DNA of 64,000 bases from assembly GCA_028015205.1 (NCBI GenBank), contig JAPWFG010000026.1:930001-994000 (forward strand). Direction: 5' to 3'. Every line of letters starts with the position of its first letter. The first letter of the stretch is position 1. The stretch is from Mytilisepta virgata. Its lineage: Eukaryota > Mollusca > Bivalvia > Mytilida > Mytilidae. Of the stretch, positions 1-10,422 are shown one piece after another. The notes under the pieces were generated by a model that saw nothing but the letters and a program-made list of their open reading frames with translations, did not search any database and was not told the DNA's origin. A program made the translations under genes and the position numbers.

Positions 1-258
1 AAGGTGTGGGTGTTTAAAGATATATCAGTTTTGTCCTTTCCACTAGGTATAACTGTAGATAACAGTGGTAACGTGTATATTGCATCGAGCAACAGTGGCA
101 ATGTCGTCGTACTGTCACCTGATGGGAAGAAGAATAGACAACTACTTTGTCGGACTAATGGATTGGGGTGTCCGTGGGCGATCAATATTGATATGAATAA
201 AAGAAAACTGTTAATTGCAGATGTCCAGGGTTATGGGTTTTTATACAATATATCTTGA
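1..258 (+). CDS. B-box/NHL protein, C-terminal end only (copy 1)
   Basis: Reading frame 1 is open from the window edge to a TGA at 256-258 and gives the last ~85 residues of a protein closely similar to the C-terminus of the intact gene at 15430-17133. It contains the propeller-type repeat core NSGNVYIASSNSGNVVVLS and the same SPDGKKNRQLL stretch. It ends with FLYNIS, five to six residues beyond the place where the intact copy stops. The 5' part, including the B-boxes, lies outside the window, so it cannot be judged whether this copy is functional; no disabling change is visible in the part present. The family has B-boxes, a coiled coil and an NHL-like beta-propeller, and such proteins are common and expanded in bivalves. 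Confidence 0.75.
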   Translation, partial: KVWVFKDISVLSFPLGITVDNSGNVYIASSNSGNVVVLSPDGKKNRQLLCRTNGLGCPWAINIDMNKRKLLIADVQGYGFLYNIS

Positions 259-987
259 AAATGCTTGTCTATATACATGATATACATAAATTAAAAAATC
301 TTCCTTACTGATGACAAGTACTGATATAATCTAAAGGAAAGATTTTCCAATACAAAAAGTTAAAATAGTTGTTAATGCTTTTTTATTAGATTCATATAAA
401 CAACGTCTTTTAATTAAAACTTGTTGATCCCAATTTCTATGCACAAGATGTGCACATTTCGTTTATTTACGACTCTTCAGTACAACTCAAGGCCTAAAAA
501 GGTTGAGGCGCAAATTCAAAATGACCGGAAGTGGTGACACCAAAATCATCTAAAGACAGAGCTGTGCATAAGAGAGATACTCTTTATTTTTGTAACAGTA
601 AATTTTAAGTATCAATTTCGAGATATTATCTAAATACTAGCAACTGAGATGGGGATATCCTCAGGGACTTGGAGTCCACCAGCAGTGGCATCGACTTAGT
701 GGTGCTCGGTAAAACAATAATATTATTACCAATTTTGATGCACAAAATGTGCACATTTCGTCGATTTACGACTCATCAGTTGTGCTAAAGGCCTAAAATG
801 TTCAAAACGAAAATAAAAATTTAAAAGGTTGAGGAGCAAATTTTAAAAAATTCCAAAATTACCGGAAATGGTGAAGCTAAAACCATCTAAAGACAGAGCT
901 AAGCACGAGGGAAATACACAAATTTTAGAATTTTGTAACAGTAAATTTTAAGTATCAATTTGCAAGATATGTTTTCCTACTTCCAGA
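259..987. repeat. 3' flank of gene copy 1: two tandem ~300-bp repeats
   Basis: Two related segments lie head to tail (about 421-720 and 725-980). Each starts near a motif like GATGCACAAAATGTGCACAT, continues through ACGACTC(A/T)TCAGT and ends with a conserved AAACTGTTAC-type stretch (GTAACAGTAAATTTTAAGTATCA). The first carries TACTAGCAACTGAGATGGGG and GGAGTCCACCAGCAGTGGCA. The same flank follows both pseudogene copies (35741-36180, 43480-43920), and its second half reappears at 54689-54956 after the LTR element. A lone diverged copy is at 9240-9530. The repeat family is not identified. No coding capacity. Confidence 0.7.
720..723. other. Paralogous empty site (ATAT) of the LTR retrotransposon
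   Basis: The sequence around 711-730 reads AAAACAATAATATTATTACC. In unit 3 the same sequence is split, with the left half ending ...AATAATAT at 43920 and the right half starting ATATTATTACC at 54689. The 10.8-kb LTR element therefore inserted at the equivalent of 720-723 with a 4-bp target duplication ATAT. This copy never received the insertion. Confidence 0.85.
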
Positions 988-1670
988 GCTAAAAAAGGAC
1001 AAATATACCTAAGGAGCAATCAAACCAAACGCAATCCATTGGACAGACAAACGCGGGAAGACAAACGAACAACCACAAGCACAACAAATAAACACAGAAA
1101 ACTAAAAAACAATGAACAACACGAACTCCTATAAAAACCAGGAGTGAACCCAGGTGCTCCGGAAGGGTAAGCAGTTCCTGCTCCGTATACGGAAACGTCG
1201 TGAAGTTCAAAAAAGTCAATCAGGTGGAAGTCACAAATCGGTGGAGGCATATGAAAGGTTACGACAGTGGGAACAGGTCCAACAGCATCTTAGATATTGG
1301 AACACTGTAATGGTCAATCAATTCGTGATGACGACCGTAAAATTAACGTAGACGCCATATGCAGGCGATGGAAAGTCTTGGAATTTGTCGTTATTTAACG
1401 ACAACACATCATCTATATAATGAAAAGTTAAATTAAAGGATTGGGCTAGTTTCCTTTTGTTTTCACGTAGTAACACTTGAATGAAGTCCGCTTCATATGA
1501 GTACAGAAACAGATCGGCGAGTTGATTCCTATTGGAATGCCGATTGTTTGTTGAAAAATTAGACCGCCAAATTCAACGAATATGTTGTCTATGAGAAAAT
1601 CTAACATGTCTGTAATTTCATCTTCAGAATACTTTTTGTCAGAATCAGAGTGGTTCTTCACGAAAAAAAA
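988..1670 (-). mobile_element. Truncated Penelope-like element (RT fragment and 3' UTR)
   Basis: Minus-strand 5'-truncated retroelement piece. From about 1661 downward it encodes KKYSEDEITDMLDFLIDNIF and QQTIGIPIG (reverse transcriptase motif B region). After a frame change it encodes HYIDDVLSLNND at about 1390-1425 (RT motif C, YIDD). The frame then jumps into a short APAYGVYV remnant, showing an internal deletion. The rest (about 1210-988) is the 3' untranslated part, with CTTCCGGAGCACCTG in common with the element at 56877-59060. Block C runs straight from the equivalent of ~987 to ~1671 (54950-54970), so that is the empty site. Frameshifted and inactive. Confidence 0.75.
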
Positions 1671-3239
1671 GTACGTTTACCGAACTGAGTATCTGACATT
1701 GTCTATATTTAATGCAAGCCTTACCAATATCCGTTTAAAAAAAAAAAAAAAACAAAACTACCGGTAACTTTTAATCGCTTCTGTTTTATCCTATACCCAC
1801 TCAATTGTGTGGTATAAAGTATAAAATTCAAATTGCTAACAGTTAACAGTTTTAACAGTTTCAAAAGGGTATTCAGGTGAATACCGGTACATGTGTCTAT
1901 GGAAGGCCAAGTTGCCAAATTTACAATCTATTAATATTTATCAATTTGGTATTCGTTTTCTAATGTAAAATACTATATTTGTAGAAAGTATGAAGGAGCG
2001 AAATATTTTGGTAAGTCAAAATAACCACTGGGAGAAAGCTGTGGTTTGTAACTTAAGTTACGCACAGCCCACATAATTTTGAACCAATATCGGTGAAAAT
2101 AAAAAATACACAGAATAGACCTTTGGCATGGTCTCTTAATGACAGTAATTGACTTTTTTACATTTAGATAGATAAATATAATTGTAGTTTCTACCTTAGA
2201 AAACATCAAGCTCCAATTACCGAATTATACAGTATTCATTTTTAGAATTGTGCGATGATGTTCGTAACTTAAAAATCATATTCATACAGTTTGAATTTAT
2301 GCGCATCAACGTCTTTATTGTGCAATCCTCTGACCTTTCAAAAATTGTGTATAAAACGCAATTAAAATTATAATACCCTCTAAAATAGGAATTCAGTAAT
2401 TTTCATCAATCAAAAAGAATGAAAAGTGGATTTCTGTAAGCTTGAACCTTTTTGTTTTCACCGACATTCCAAATTATGTTGGCTGTGCGCAACCACAGCT
2501 TTTCCCAAGTGAATAACGACAGAAGGGTTTTTAACGAATTGCTTAATTATGAAATAATGAAATGTACCGGCGTTTATATGCCTCAGCGAATACAAATGTA
2601 TATAAGCACGTTTTTGTTTTCTTTTTTATCGAAGTGTATAATATAAATTTTTTCAGACTTTCACATAAAGAAGCAACCTTGCAATGTTTGGGGGTGGTGG
2701 TATGTGCTGGGCTAAAGAAAGTAACCCTTGATCCAGTAGTTTTTCCATGTTCGTATTTTTAAAAAAAATGTTTATTAATTCAAAAAATTAATTTTGTTAT
2801 GAAACAACAATTGCAAAATATAGCATGATTTTAATTGGTCTCAAATTGATTGTTCATAAATATGCAATCAAGCAAAACGTTAACTGACATAAAAATGAAA
2901 TACAATTTTAAAAAAATAAATCTAAAAGCCATTGCAAAATGCCGTTGTTGTTCACTATTTGTATAAATGAATTTGTCTCCTCTAATTAATTTGAATTCAA
3001 TTGATAATCTCCGTAATTTTGTTTTATTTCGTGCTACTGATTCAGCAGTGTTTTATAATCTCTATTCACATTAATAGGCATACCTTCTAGATACCTCTTT
3101 AATGCTATAATAAGGTATAATTGTGCATTGCGTTCCAATCGCTATTTAAAGATTTAAAAATAAAGGCCTAACTTCAACTACTTTGAAATTGAGTAAATAG
3201 AAACTCACGAAATACAATGAAAATTGAAAAGCGGCAGCG

Positions 3240-3640
3240 TATAAAAAAAACGAATAAATCAGTAGCGAATAAGTAACAGCATATCAGTCGAGCGCAGAAA
3301 CTGGTTCATAGTTATTTCAACTCCAGGATGCCAGAATTAACACAAAAAAAGACATGAACAGAAAAGAAAAGAAATCATTAAAAAGGGGTAACGTATAAAA
3401 CGCGAATAAGGAACGAATAATTAACAGGATATCAGTAGATGTCGGAGACGGGTACATACGCGCTAACAGGGTAATTTCTCTTCTACGAACCAATAATTAT
3501 CACCACAAAAGAAAATAAAAGAAAAAAACCATTAAAAAAGGGGCAACGTACAAAAAGCGAATAAGGAGCGAATTAGTAACAGGGTATCAATCCAGCAAGG
3601 AGACGGGTACGTACGCGCTAACAGGGTAATTCGCGTCGAA
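3240..3640. repeat. Tandem minisatellite, ~3 monomers of 120-160 bp
   Basis: Diverged head-to-tail monomers each contain GCGAATAAG...AACAG, a GGAGACGGGTACATACGCGC box, then CTAACAGGGTAAT and CTACGAACCAATAATTA, followed by an AAAAGAAAATAAAAG-type purine run. Equivalent monomers are in block B (20095-20500). Block C has about five, split by a Penelope-like insertion. Confidence 0.75.
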
Positions 3641-3889
3641 GATTTTAGAACTTACATGCGTACAAGACAGATGGAAAAAAAAAGAAATGAATAAAGGCAT
3701 CAAAACGGCAAGTTATTAAAGCCCGATAGTGCATCTTTGAGACTGTAAACACGTTTTAAAGAATGATTTCGCCCTAAAATAGGTTAATATGTGGTTGGCA
3801 CACTTGCCTCTTTCAAAGTATCTCAAAAATTCTTTAAAATTAAGAAAGGAATGATAAAAAAAAAAGAATGTTATTAAAAAAAAATAACG

Positions 3890-4022
3890 AAAAAGTAGCG
3901 AATAAGGAATAAATAACAAATAAGTAGCGAATAAGGAATAAGTAACGAATAAGGAATAAACAATATCAGTAGGGAATAATGAATAAGGAATAAATAACGA
4001 ATAAGGAATAAGGAATAAGTAA
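3890..4022. repeat. Simple repeat, AATAAGGAATAAATAACG-type
   Basis: Irregular tandem array of GAATAAG, GAATAAA and TAACGAATAAGG words. Shorter equivalents lie at 20745-20872 and 59730-59790, so the array has changed length since the block duplication. Confidence 0.75.
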
Positions 4023-4204
4023 CCAACTTCACTGAACTTTCCTTACCTACAGAACAATTGACTATTCGAAAGGTTAGTGAAGGTCATACAATCTTTCTCT
4101 ATGTTTACAATGGACAAAGTTAAAAAGTTAGGAAAAAAACTTTTAAAAACGAGAAAGCTTATTGTTCACATTTAAAATATACGAGGGAGAAATAATACAT
4201 ACTA

Positions 4205-4724
4205 GTCAACAAAAGAAACGATACAGAGTAATGCATTTTTCATATATTCATAATTTCAAATAGCCGTACTTAGGAGAAAAATAGACCCACACGTCTGGTT
4301 TTCACAGTGAATTGTTTTCTCATCAAAAGCATGGATTTTGTGCAAAAAGTTAAAAATAAAAAATTCCAATTTTTGAAATTTCAAAAATCACATTGTTCAA
4401 CCCAAAATTAAAAAATCAGTATTTTTACCCCACTATGTGAATCATAATGTCTGTGACAAAAGATTTGAGTTTTTTCTACTGATTTCAGCTACTGGATTTT
4501 CATTTACAAAATGTGTGTCGATTTTCTTCTCGGTTTTCCGCAAATTTAATTTAACCCTCTTTTGGAAATTTCCATTTTCCACCATTTCAAGTTTTATCCA
4601 AATTTCAAAATGAGACGAATTATCAAGAAATGAAGTAACAAACCACTGTTGCCCTCATATTAAGTTTTTTAAGGAATTACCAAGATATTTGGTTCCGAAC
4701 TCGCGTATCGTTACTTTTGTTGAC
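4205..4724. mobile_element. Tc1/mariner-like MITE (block A copy)
   Basis: Inverted ends GTCAACAAAAGAAACGATAC at the left and the reverse complement of GTCAACAAAAGTAACGATAC at the right (one mismatch over 20 bp). TA dinucleotides lie immediately outside (4203-4204 and 4725-4726). The ~520-bp interior has no open frame. TA-bounded inverted repeats of this kind are typical of Tc1/mariner non-autonomous elements; the family is inferred. Confidence 0.7.
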
Positions 4725-5099
4725 TAATATATAATTTAATCTTACACTTTATTGACTAACTGACACATATTTTTACAGGTTTTTTTTCTTATAATATTTA
4801 ATAATTTTGAGAAATATATTCTTGTGAAATTCATTTTCAGTCGGCTCCAAGCAGATAACGACTTTGTCAACTGAATTGAAGAGGACAAGGTCACAGTTTG
4901 CATTTTAATGAAAAAAGCCATTTCATTGCTCTTTCATGCAAGTAGTGCCAATTTTGTTTACGTTGAAACTAAAGGAATTGTACTTCACAATTAAATATCC
5001 ATACTGTATAAAAAGCGCTGAACAATTATTTGTGAAACTGTTATGGAACTCAAGATTCAAGCACTTTTGTGGTGATTGATGCTTGACGTTTGATACCAT

Positions 5100-5560
5100 T
5101 TAGTTTTTCATTAGTTTCCTTAATTCTTTATAAAGTCTTTATTTCTAATTACAAACAGAAACCAACAGCTACCCCCGTACTCCCAAGACTCGAAGACAAG
5201 TTGAATAACTGCATATTTAAAGTGCTACGATTCACCCTTTTCAGCTCCGAATGTTTCAAATACGTTTGCAAATATTCCGTCCCGAAGCTAAAGGACAGCA
5301 ACTGATCAGCAGTTATATCATTTAGTTTTTCAATAGTTTCCTAACTTCTTTATAAAGTCTTTATTTACTAATTACAAACAGAAATTAGATACAGGCAGTC
5401 GAAAACGACAGCTACCCTCGCACTCCCAAGACTCGAAGACAAGTTGAATAACTACACATTTAAAGTGCTACGATTCACCTTTTTCAGCTCCGAATGTTTC
5501 AAATACTTTTGCAAATATTCCGTACCGAAGCTAAAGGACAGCAACTGATCAGCATTTATA
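5100..5560. repeat. Local tandem duplication, period ~222 bp
   Basis: The segment from TAGTTTTTCA (5101) to CAGCAGTTATATCA is repeated from 5323. Both copies share ACTCCCAAGACTCGAAGACA and CTCCGAATGTTTCAAATAC. Block C carries a single copy (63000-63225), and block B has lost most of it. TTA at 5100-5102 is the empty-site equivalent of the Harbinger insertion at 61242. Confidence 0.75.
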
Positions 5561-5689
5561 TCAGTTTTTAGAAGTTGTTTAGAAAAAAACAACTTTCTCT
5601 ATAAATATAGAACACTGCATATTCGAGTATTTAAACTCATATATAGGAATTGTATCCAGAAATACAACTTTTTGTTATATTTATCTATT

Positions 5690-6300
5690 AGGGTTGTGTT
5701 CTGTCGTGTTTGTTTTTGTAGCTCACATGACCCCAGTGTCAGGTGAGCTATTGTCATCACCGTCGTCTTTCCTTCGTCGTCCGGCATATGCCGTCGTCTG
5801 GCGTCCCGTCGTCCACAATCCACATTTTAATCTTCGCAGAAACTACTGGGCCAATTGGGACCAAATTTTGGTGGAATGGTCCTTGGGTGGTCCCCTTCCA
5901 AAAGTGTGTCGGGTGTCCTCTACCTTCGAACAAGATGGCGGCCACCTAAAGGGTTTCATGCCTTGTTCAGATTATTTTTTTCGCTGCCTTTGCAGGCCAT
6001 AATGTTTTTTTTTTTCAAATGCACTTATCCTGGAAAATATTGTTGGCATTTGTTTTTGTTTTTTTTTGAAAGGGCACAATATTGAGGCAGATTATTTTTT
6101 TCAATTTCGCACACAGCAAGATTTTGTTTTCAGTCAAAATAACACTTTTATATGGAATACACGTATATCCCTGTTGGAACTGATCGCTATATACGTAATA
6201 GGCAATGCACTATCAGGTGAGCGATACAGGCTCCTAGGAGCCTCTAGTTTTTTTGTGAGCGCGACAGAAATTTTGCAGTAAAAAAGACGAACTCCTTATC
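5690..6300. repeat. GTCGTC-rich interspersed repeat (block A copy)
   Basis: Begins with a TCGTCGTCC-type microsatellite, followed by CTGGGCCAATTGGGACCAAA, AAGATGGCGGCCACCTAAAG, T-runs and GGGCACAATATTGAGGCAGA. Similar copies are at 22030-22620 and 63350-64000. All three frames look partly open across the copies, but frame and length differ between them, so this is non-coding repeat and not a gene. Confidence 0.7.
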
Positions 6301-6920
6301 CTATCCTTGTTGGACACAGTTCCTTTGAACATTTAAATGTAGTAGAGAATTGCAATTTAAAACCGTTAGTTCTCTGTTATATTTAGTAGAGAATTTTGAA
6401 CATCAAATACATTTGCTGAGGGGCTGTTTCTACTTTAAATGTGATAGAATGTGGAAAACGCTTTTATTGTATTTGATACATTGTATACAAAGTGTGGAAA
6501 GGGGGTGGGGGATTTGTTACGTTTTGTTCCCTTCTTTTTACTCCGTCTACTTTTTTCTTATATATTTTTCTGATTTCATTTTATCTAATTTTCTGGTTTT
6601 ATGGCGATATTTTTATCTGGAATTTCAGATTTATTTTATCATCCGCTTTTTTTGGTTACATGGATATTTGTTCCGATAATTAAAATTAGATCTCTTTATA
6701 TGAATGTCAAATATTGGCAAATAAAAATGATAGTAAATCTAAGTATTAATAGTATATGATTTTCATATAATACTAGTAACCTCATAACTCCATGTATAAT
6801 CCTCTGTCTATACAATCACTGTATCAAACTTTTAACAAATCAAGCGATTCACTGTACGCTACGATAACGTCAAGACCGATAACTCTTGACGTTACGTCAT
6901 TTGCTAACGTCCCACCTTAA

Positions 6921-9239
6921 GCCGAGTAAGCACTGCCAATTAACATTTTTAATTATGAATCCAATCAAGTTTAAATATACATGTATTCCATATAAAATGT
7001 TTACTACACTTTTTGTGCTTCTGTGTATTTTTAGGTTGAGCTTTTTGGTTCAATCCCTTTTCTTTTTTGTTTATTATTATTGTGAGGTATTGATTACTTT
7101 AATTACGACATACGAATTGGTGTGAAAAATATATAAAAAAATGTTATTTTTGGGATGAGGTTGTGCCTTGATATATGTCCCACCAACACATCTGGCAGTC
7201 AAGCTCGACTTATCATAGAATACCTGTATTCAATGATAAGAAAAGAGAAATAATTCTCAAAACAAATTCCTATTTTGTTACTGATTTACGGTGAAAATGA
7301 CGAAAATGCCATTTTTGGCTCTAACTGCATCCCTTGCATCTTTAAAAGATGGACAAATTCAATCAAATGCTAACATCTAGACTCTCGTTTTTGCTAGCAT
7401 AAAGCAGTCCTGTTGAGTTTGACGTCATTGTATCGAGTAGTTTGGTTTCCATGGCAACGAAAAATTGCATGTTCGAAGCGGCTAGCGGTCTTGTCTTTTG
7501 TCCTCCAATCATCTACACTCCTCACTCCTCCTCCCATTCTCCCACCCATCCTCCTATCCCGGAAATCAGCCTGATGTTAATGTTCATATTTGTTTTTGGT
7601 CTTATTTGCATACATTTGCAATTAAACAAGGTAAAATCATTGAAAAAGCATTGTATGACATCCCCCCCCCCCCCCCCCATAGTAATTTTTTTTATCAGTT
7701 TTTGGTTTGGAAAGTTTAGGGGTCACAATTTCCTAGGGGTTAAAAAATTGTCATGTCATTGCAATAAGCATGATAAGGGGCGTAAAAATCAGAGGAATTA
7801 CAACATTTAATCATTCTTAGATATACTTAAAAATATGCAGATCAGATTTACGCAAAAATTAAGACTGAATCCCAATTAATGTATAATCATAGCTTTCATG
7901 CGTTTCGAATACGCTGAAAAATTCCTGGCAATGCAATAAAGTTTATGTCGTCGAGTTCTTTTTTTCCGTTTCAAAATACAAAAATTCGTCTTTGTGTATT
8001 ATATTCCGTGTTTTTATTTAAAAAATTAAGAAATTGCGGTCTTTATCTCTATGTGGCCCCTAGATAGGACGAGGATCTGTTATAAATTGATATTTAGAAA
8101 CAGCAAATATAAGTCTGTTCGGTCTGGTTCCTTGGTGAAAAAAACAAACAAACAAAAAATACATGTTTTATTTGAATAATTGTTAATTTCATTCATATCA
8201 CCCCGAATCCAATAACAGTCACGTTAGATCAGGGACAATCTAATTTAAAAAAAATCTCCGCACTTGCTCATTATTTTCATTCGGTTCTTTACATTTCGCG
8301 CGCGGCACATATTAACAACCGAATAAAAATAAGATGCAAGTGTGGAAAATTAATTTTAATTAGATTGGATCCGGGTCATAACAATAATTTGTTTATTCTG
8401 GAATGCTTCCGAAATTTGTGTGTTTTAGTATATGTTGTCTCCCATACCAAAAGCTGTCTCAATAAATCAGTAAAGGGGATATTCTTAAATTTGATTAATA
8501 TTCTTCGTTCAACCCATATTTAAACAGAGAATAACTTAAACTGATGGACGTTAATGAAATACAGAAAACGACTTTGCTGGTAATAAATTGAATATAAATT
8601 TCAAAAAATAATTTCCCGAATGTTTCCTTATTATAGCTATATTGTTAAGTCCTTTTACACTTCTCTAAACGAGCAAGTTATTTGATTACAGTTTATGGCA
8701 TCAGGATTTAAGGAAATAAATATCTGAAAATATTTGTTATACAAAATTCCAAAATCACGAAATTTGACATTACTCATTTCAACAAATGGTAGATATATGT
8801 AAATAATGAACCTTAATAGTGTTTAATTTAAAAATTAAATTAATCTGCAGTAGTTGAACTGTAATTATAACATATAAGATAAATTCTTAAATGGGACGTT
8901 TTGTAATAACTTGTGAAATCTCGTCTGTATCATTAAAATATCGTTTAATTTCCATTTCTGTAGAAGACAAATGATCTTCTGTTTTTTACACCTTTTCACC
9001 TCACAGTTTTCATGCTAACATGTTCTGATTTTCTAACGCAATTTTGTTTTTACCTTAAAGAGTTCTTAACTGGTAAATAAAGCATATTTTCTTTGAAACA
9101 GTAAATTAACTGTCAAATTGCTTATTTTCCAATTAATTTTAGAACATGTATTATAATTTATTAATATTAATTTACAATAATTTTTCTGTTACAAGTAAAA
9201 TGTTAACATGTAAAAAACGTGTAAATCATTGTCAATACT
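6921..9239. other. No gene seen; AT-rich unique DNA with a C17 run
   Basis: No recognisable protein, RNA gene or paired transposon ends found. Contains a 17-base C run at 7662-7678 and CT-rich sequence at 7500-7560. The open frame at 7442-7810 is low-complexity and has no family resemblance I recognise. It is not present in the other duplication units. Confidence 0.5.
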
Positions 9240-9530
9240 CAAATTTTTACATCTAATAAGATTCTTTTATACCAATTTGCATGCACAATTTACGATTTCG
9301 ATTTAAGTTTTAATGTCGGGCTAATATCGAAATACTAGCAACTGAGCGGAGGATACATGTTTTGTACCTTTGGGGACTCGCACTCCACCAGCAGGGAAAT
9401 CGGCTCAGTGGTAAAATTTAAAAACATTTCTTAGATTTACGCCTCATCAGTTGTGCTCATTGCCTAAAATGATGAGAACCAAAATAAGGATCCAAAAAAG
9501 TTCAAATTTGCCAAAATGAACAAAAGGGGA
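9240..9530. repeat. Diverged lone copy of the gene-flank repeat
   Basis: Shares TATCGAAATACTAGCAACTG, ACTCCACCAGCAG and ACGCCTCATCAGTTGTGCTC with the 3' flanks of the B-box/NHL copies (421-980). It is therefore a dispersed repeat and not part of the gene. The adjoining stretch to about 9760 includes GCGGCCATCTTG but no gene I can support. Confidence 0.55.
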
Positions 9531-10243
9531 AAATGCCAAATCCGTCTAATGAAACCAGTACTGATTGTTTCGGACATCGAAATAAATATTCACAAAAAGC
9601 TCCCATTGCCACGGGATCCCAAGAACTTTTCGATCCTGTCAGCCATTTTCTCGGAAAACTAAAGACCTCAACTTTGACGGCGGCCATCTTGCTAATGGCG
9701 GCTATTTTGAAAGTTCTTAGATAGTTGTAAATCTGCCAAGTTTCATATAAATCGACGAGGAGATGATGTGCCCGAGTTGGTCGGATGACGAAAGAAGAAA
9801 CCGAGTAAAAACAATAAATTCCCCTCCAAGCTTATTGACTGTCGATCACGAAATATTTTTTTACATGTGTTATATTAAAATTTGTTTTACTATAAAAAAG
9901 TATGTATTGACAAATCAAAACGTTAATATAACATACACATGTGCGCAACGCTTAAAATCAGTACAACCATATGAAAGTACACTTCTTTCAGAGTTGTTCT
10001 CACTGTTACATGTAGATTAATGCCACACTGCTCTATCAACTAACAGGTTGAGAGTTATTGCCAGGTATAAATGTCAGTTTATAGGTGGGAGTTACTCTCT
10101 GGTCACCCTGATGTCCTTCGCCGGTACGGTACTGGTCGACAATTACATGATAATGCGAAAAAACCCTTTAAAACATGATATGACTAATATGTGCAAACGG
10201 AAACTCAAATAAGTTTTGCAGAAATAAATACATATTGGAAGTA

Positions 10244-10422
10244 GAGTCACACCTGCTCTAAAGGGTACCTCTATATAGCAAATCATTGTCTATAAAGGGC
10301 ACAGTGAAAACGTTCCATTTATAAACAAAGTATGTAAAATTAACCTCTCTATAATTAGCATCTGCTCATTAAGGGCACTTTTTTCTGGTTCCTTAGCTGC
10401 CCTTTATAGACAGGTTTGACTG
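10244..10422. mobile_element. Short mariner-like MITE
   Basis: Imperfect inverted ends: GAGTCACACCTGCTCTAAAGG at the left and the reverse complement of CAGTCAAACCTGTCTATAAA at the right. TA lies just outside on both sides (10242-10243 and 10423-10424). Length 179 bp, no coding capacity. Family assignment is inference from TA target and end sequence. Confidence 0.5.

Larger units (their letters stand above)
1671..6920. repeat. Segmental-duplication block A (non-coding)
   Basis: About 5.2 kb colinear with 18113-23310 (block B) and with 54960-61241 plus 62987-64000 (block C). Shared landmarks run in the same order: the TACCGGTAA segment near 1760, the minisatellite near 3240-3640, the AATAAGGAATAA run near 3890-4022, the TIR element at 4205-4724, and the GTCGTC-rich repeat at 5690-6300. 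Only small frames occur, and they do not stay open in the paralogous blocks, so I see no gene. The end is marked by CTTGACGTTACGTCATTTG at about 6885, also present at ~23277. Confidence 0.8.

Noticed and set aside
300..350. ACTGATGACAAGTACTGATA near 307 as a hammerhead ribozyme
   Set aside because: Contains CTGATGA but no adjacent stem II and no properly placed GAAA; the same in the paralogous flanks.
3360..3480. CTAACAGGGTAAT box as a homing-endonuclease (I-SceI-type) site
   Set aside because: Only 14 of 18 bases agree and the box belongs to a satellite monomer; coincidence is the simpler reading.
3200..4020. CRISPR-like array
   Set aside because: The repeats are long, diverged, without unique spacers, and the DNA is eukaryotic.
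5694..6085. Overlapping frames with SSFLRRPAYAVVW and TGPIGTKFWW as a gene
   Set aside because: The same DNA at 22058 and 63415 is open in different frames and lengths; it is an interspersed repeat.
7442..7810. 122-codon frame with Ser/Pro-rich start
   Set aside because: Spans a C17 homopolymer, low complexity, no homologue in the paralogous units and no domain.
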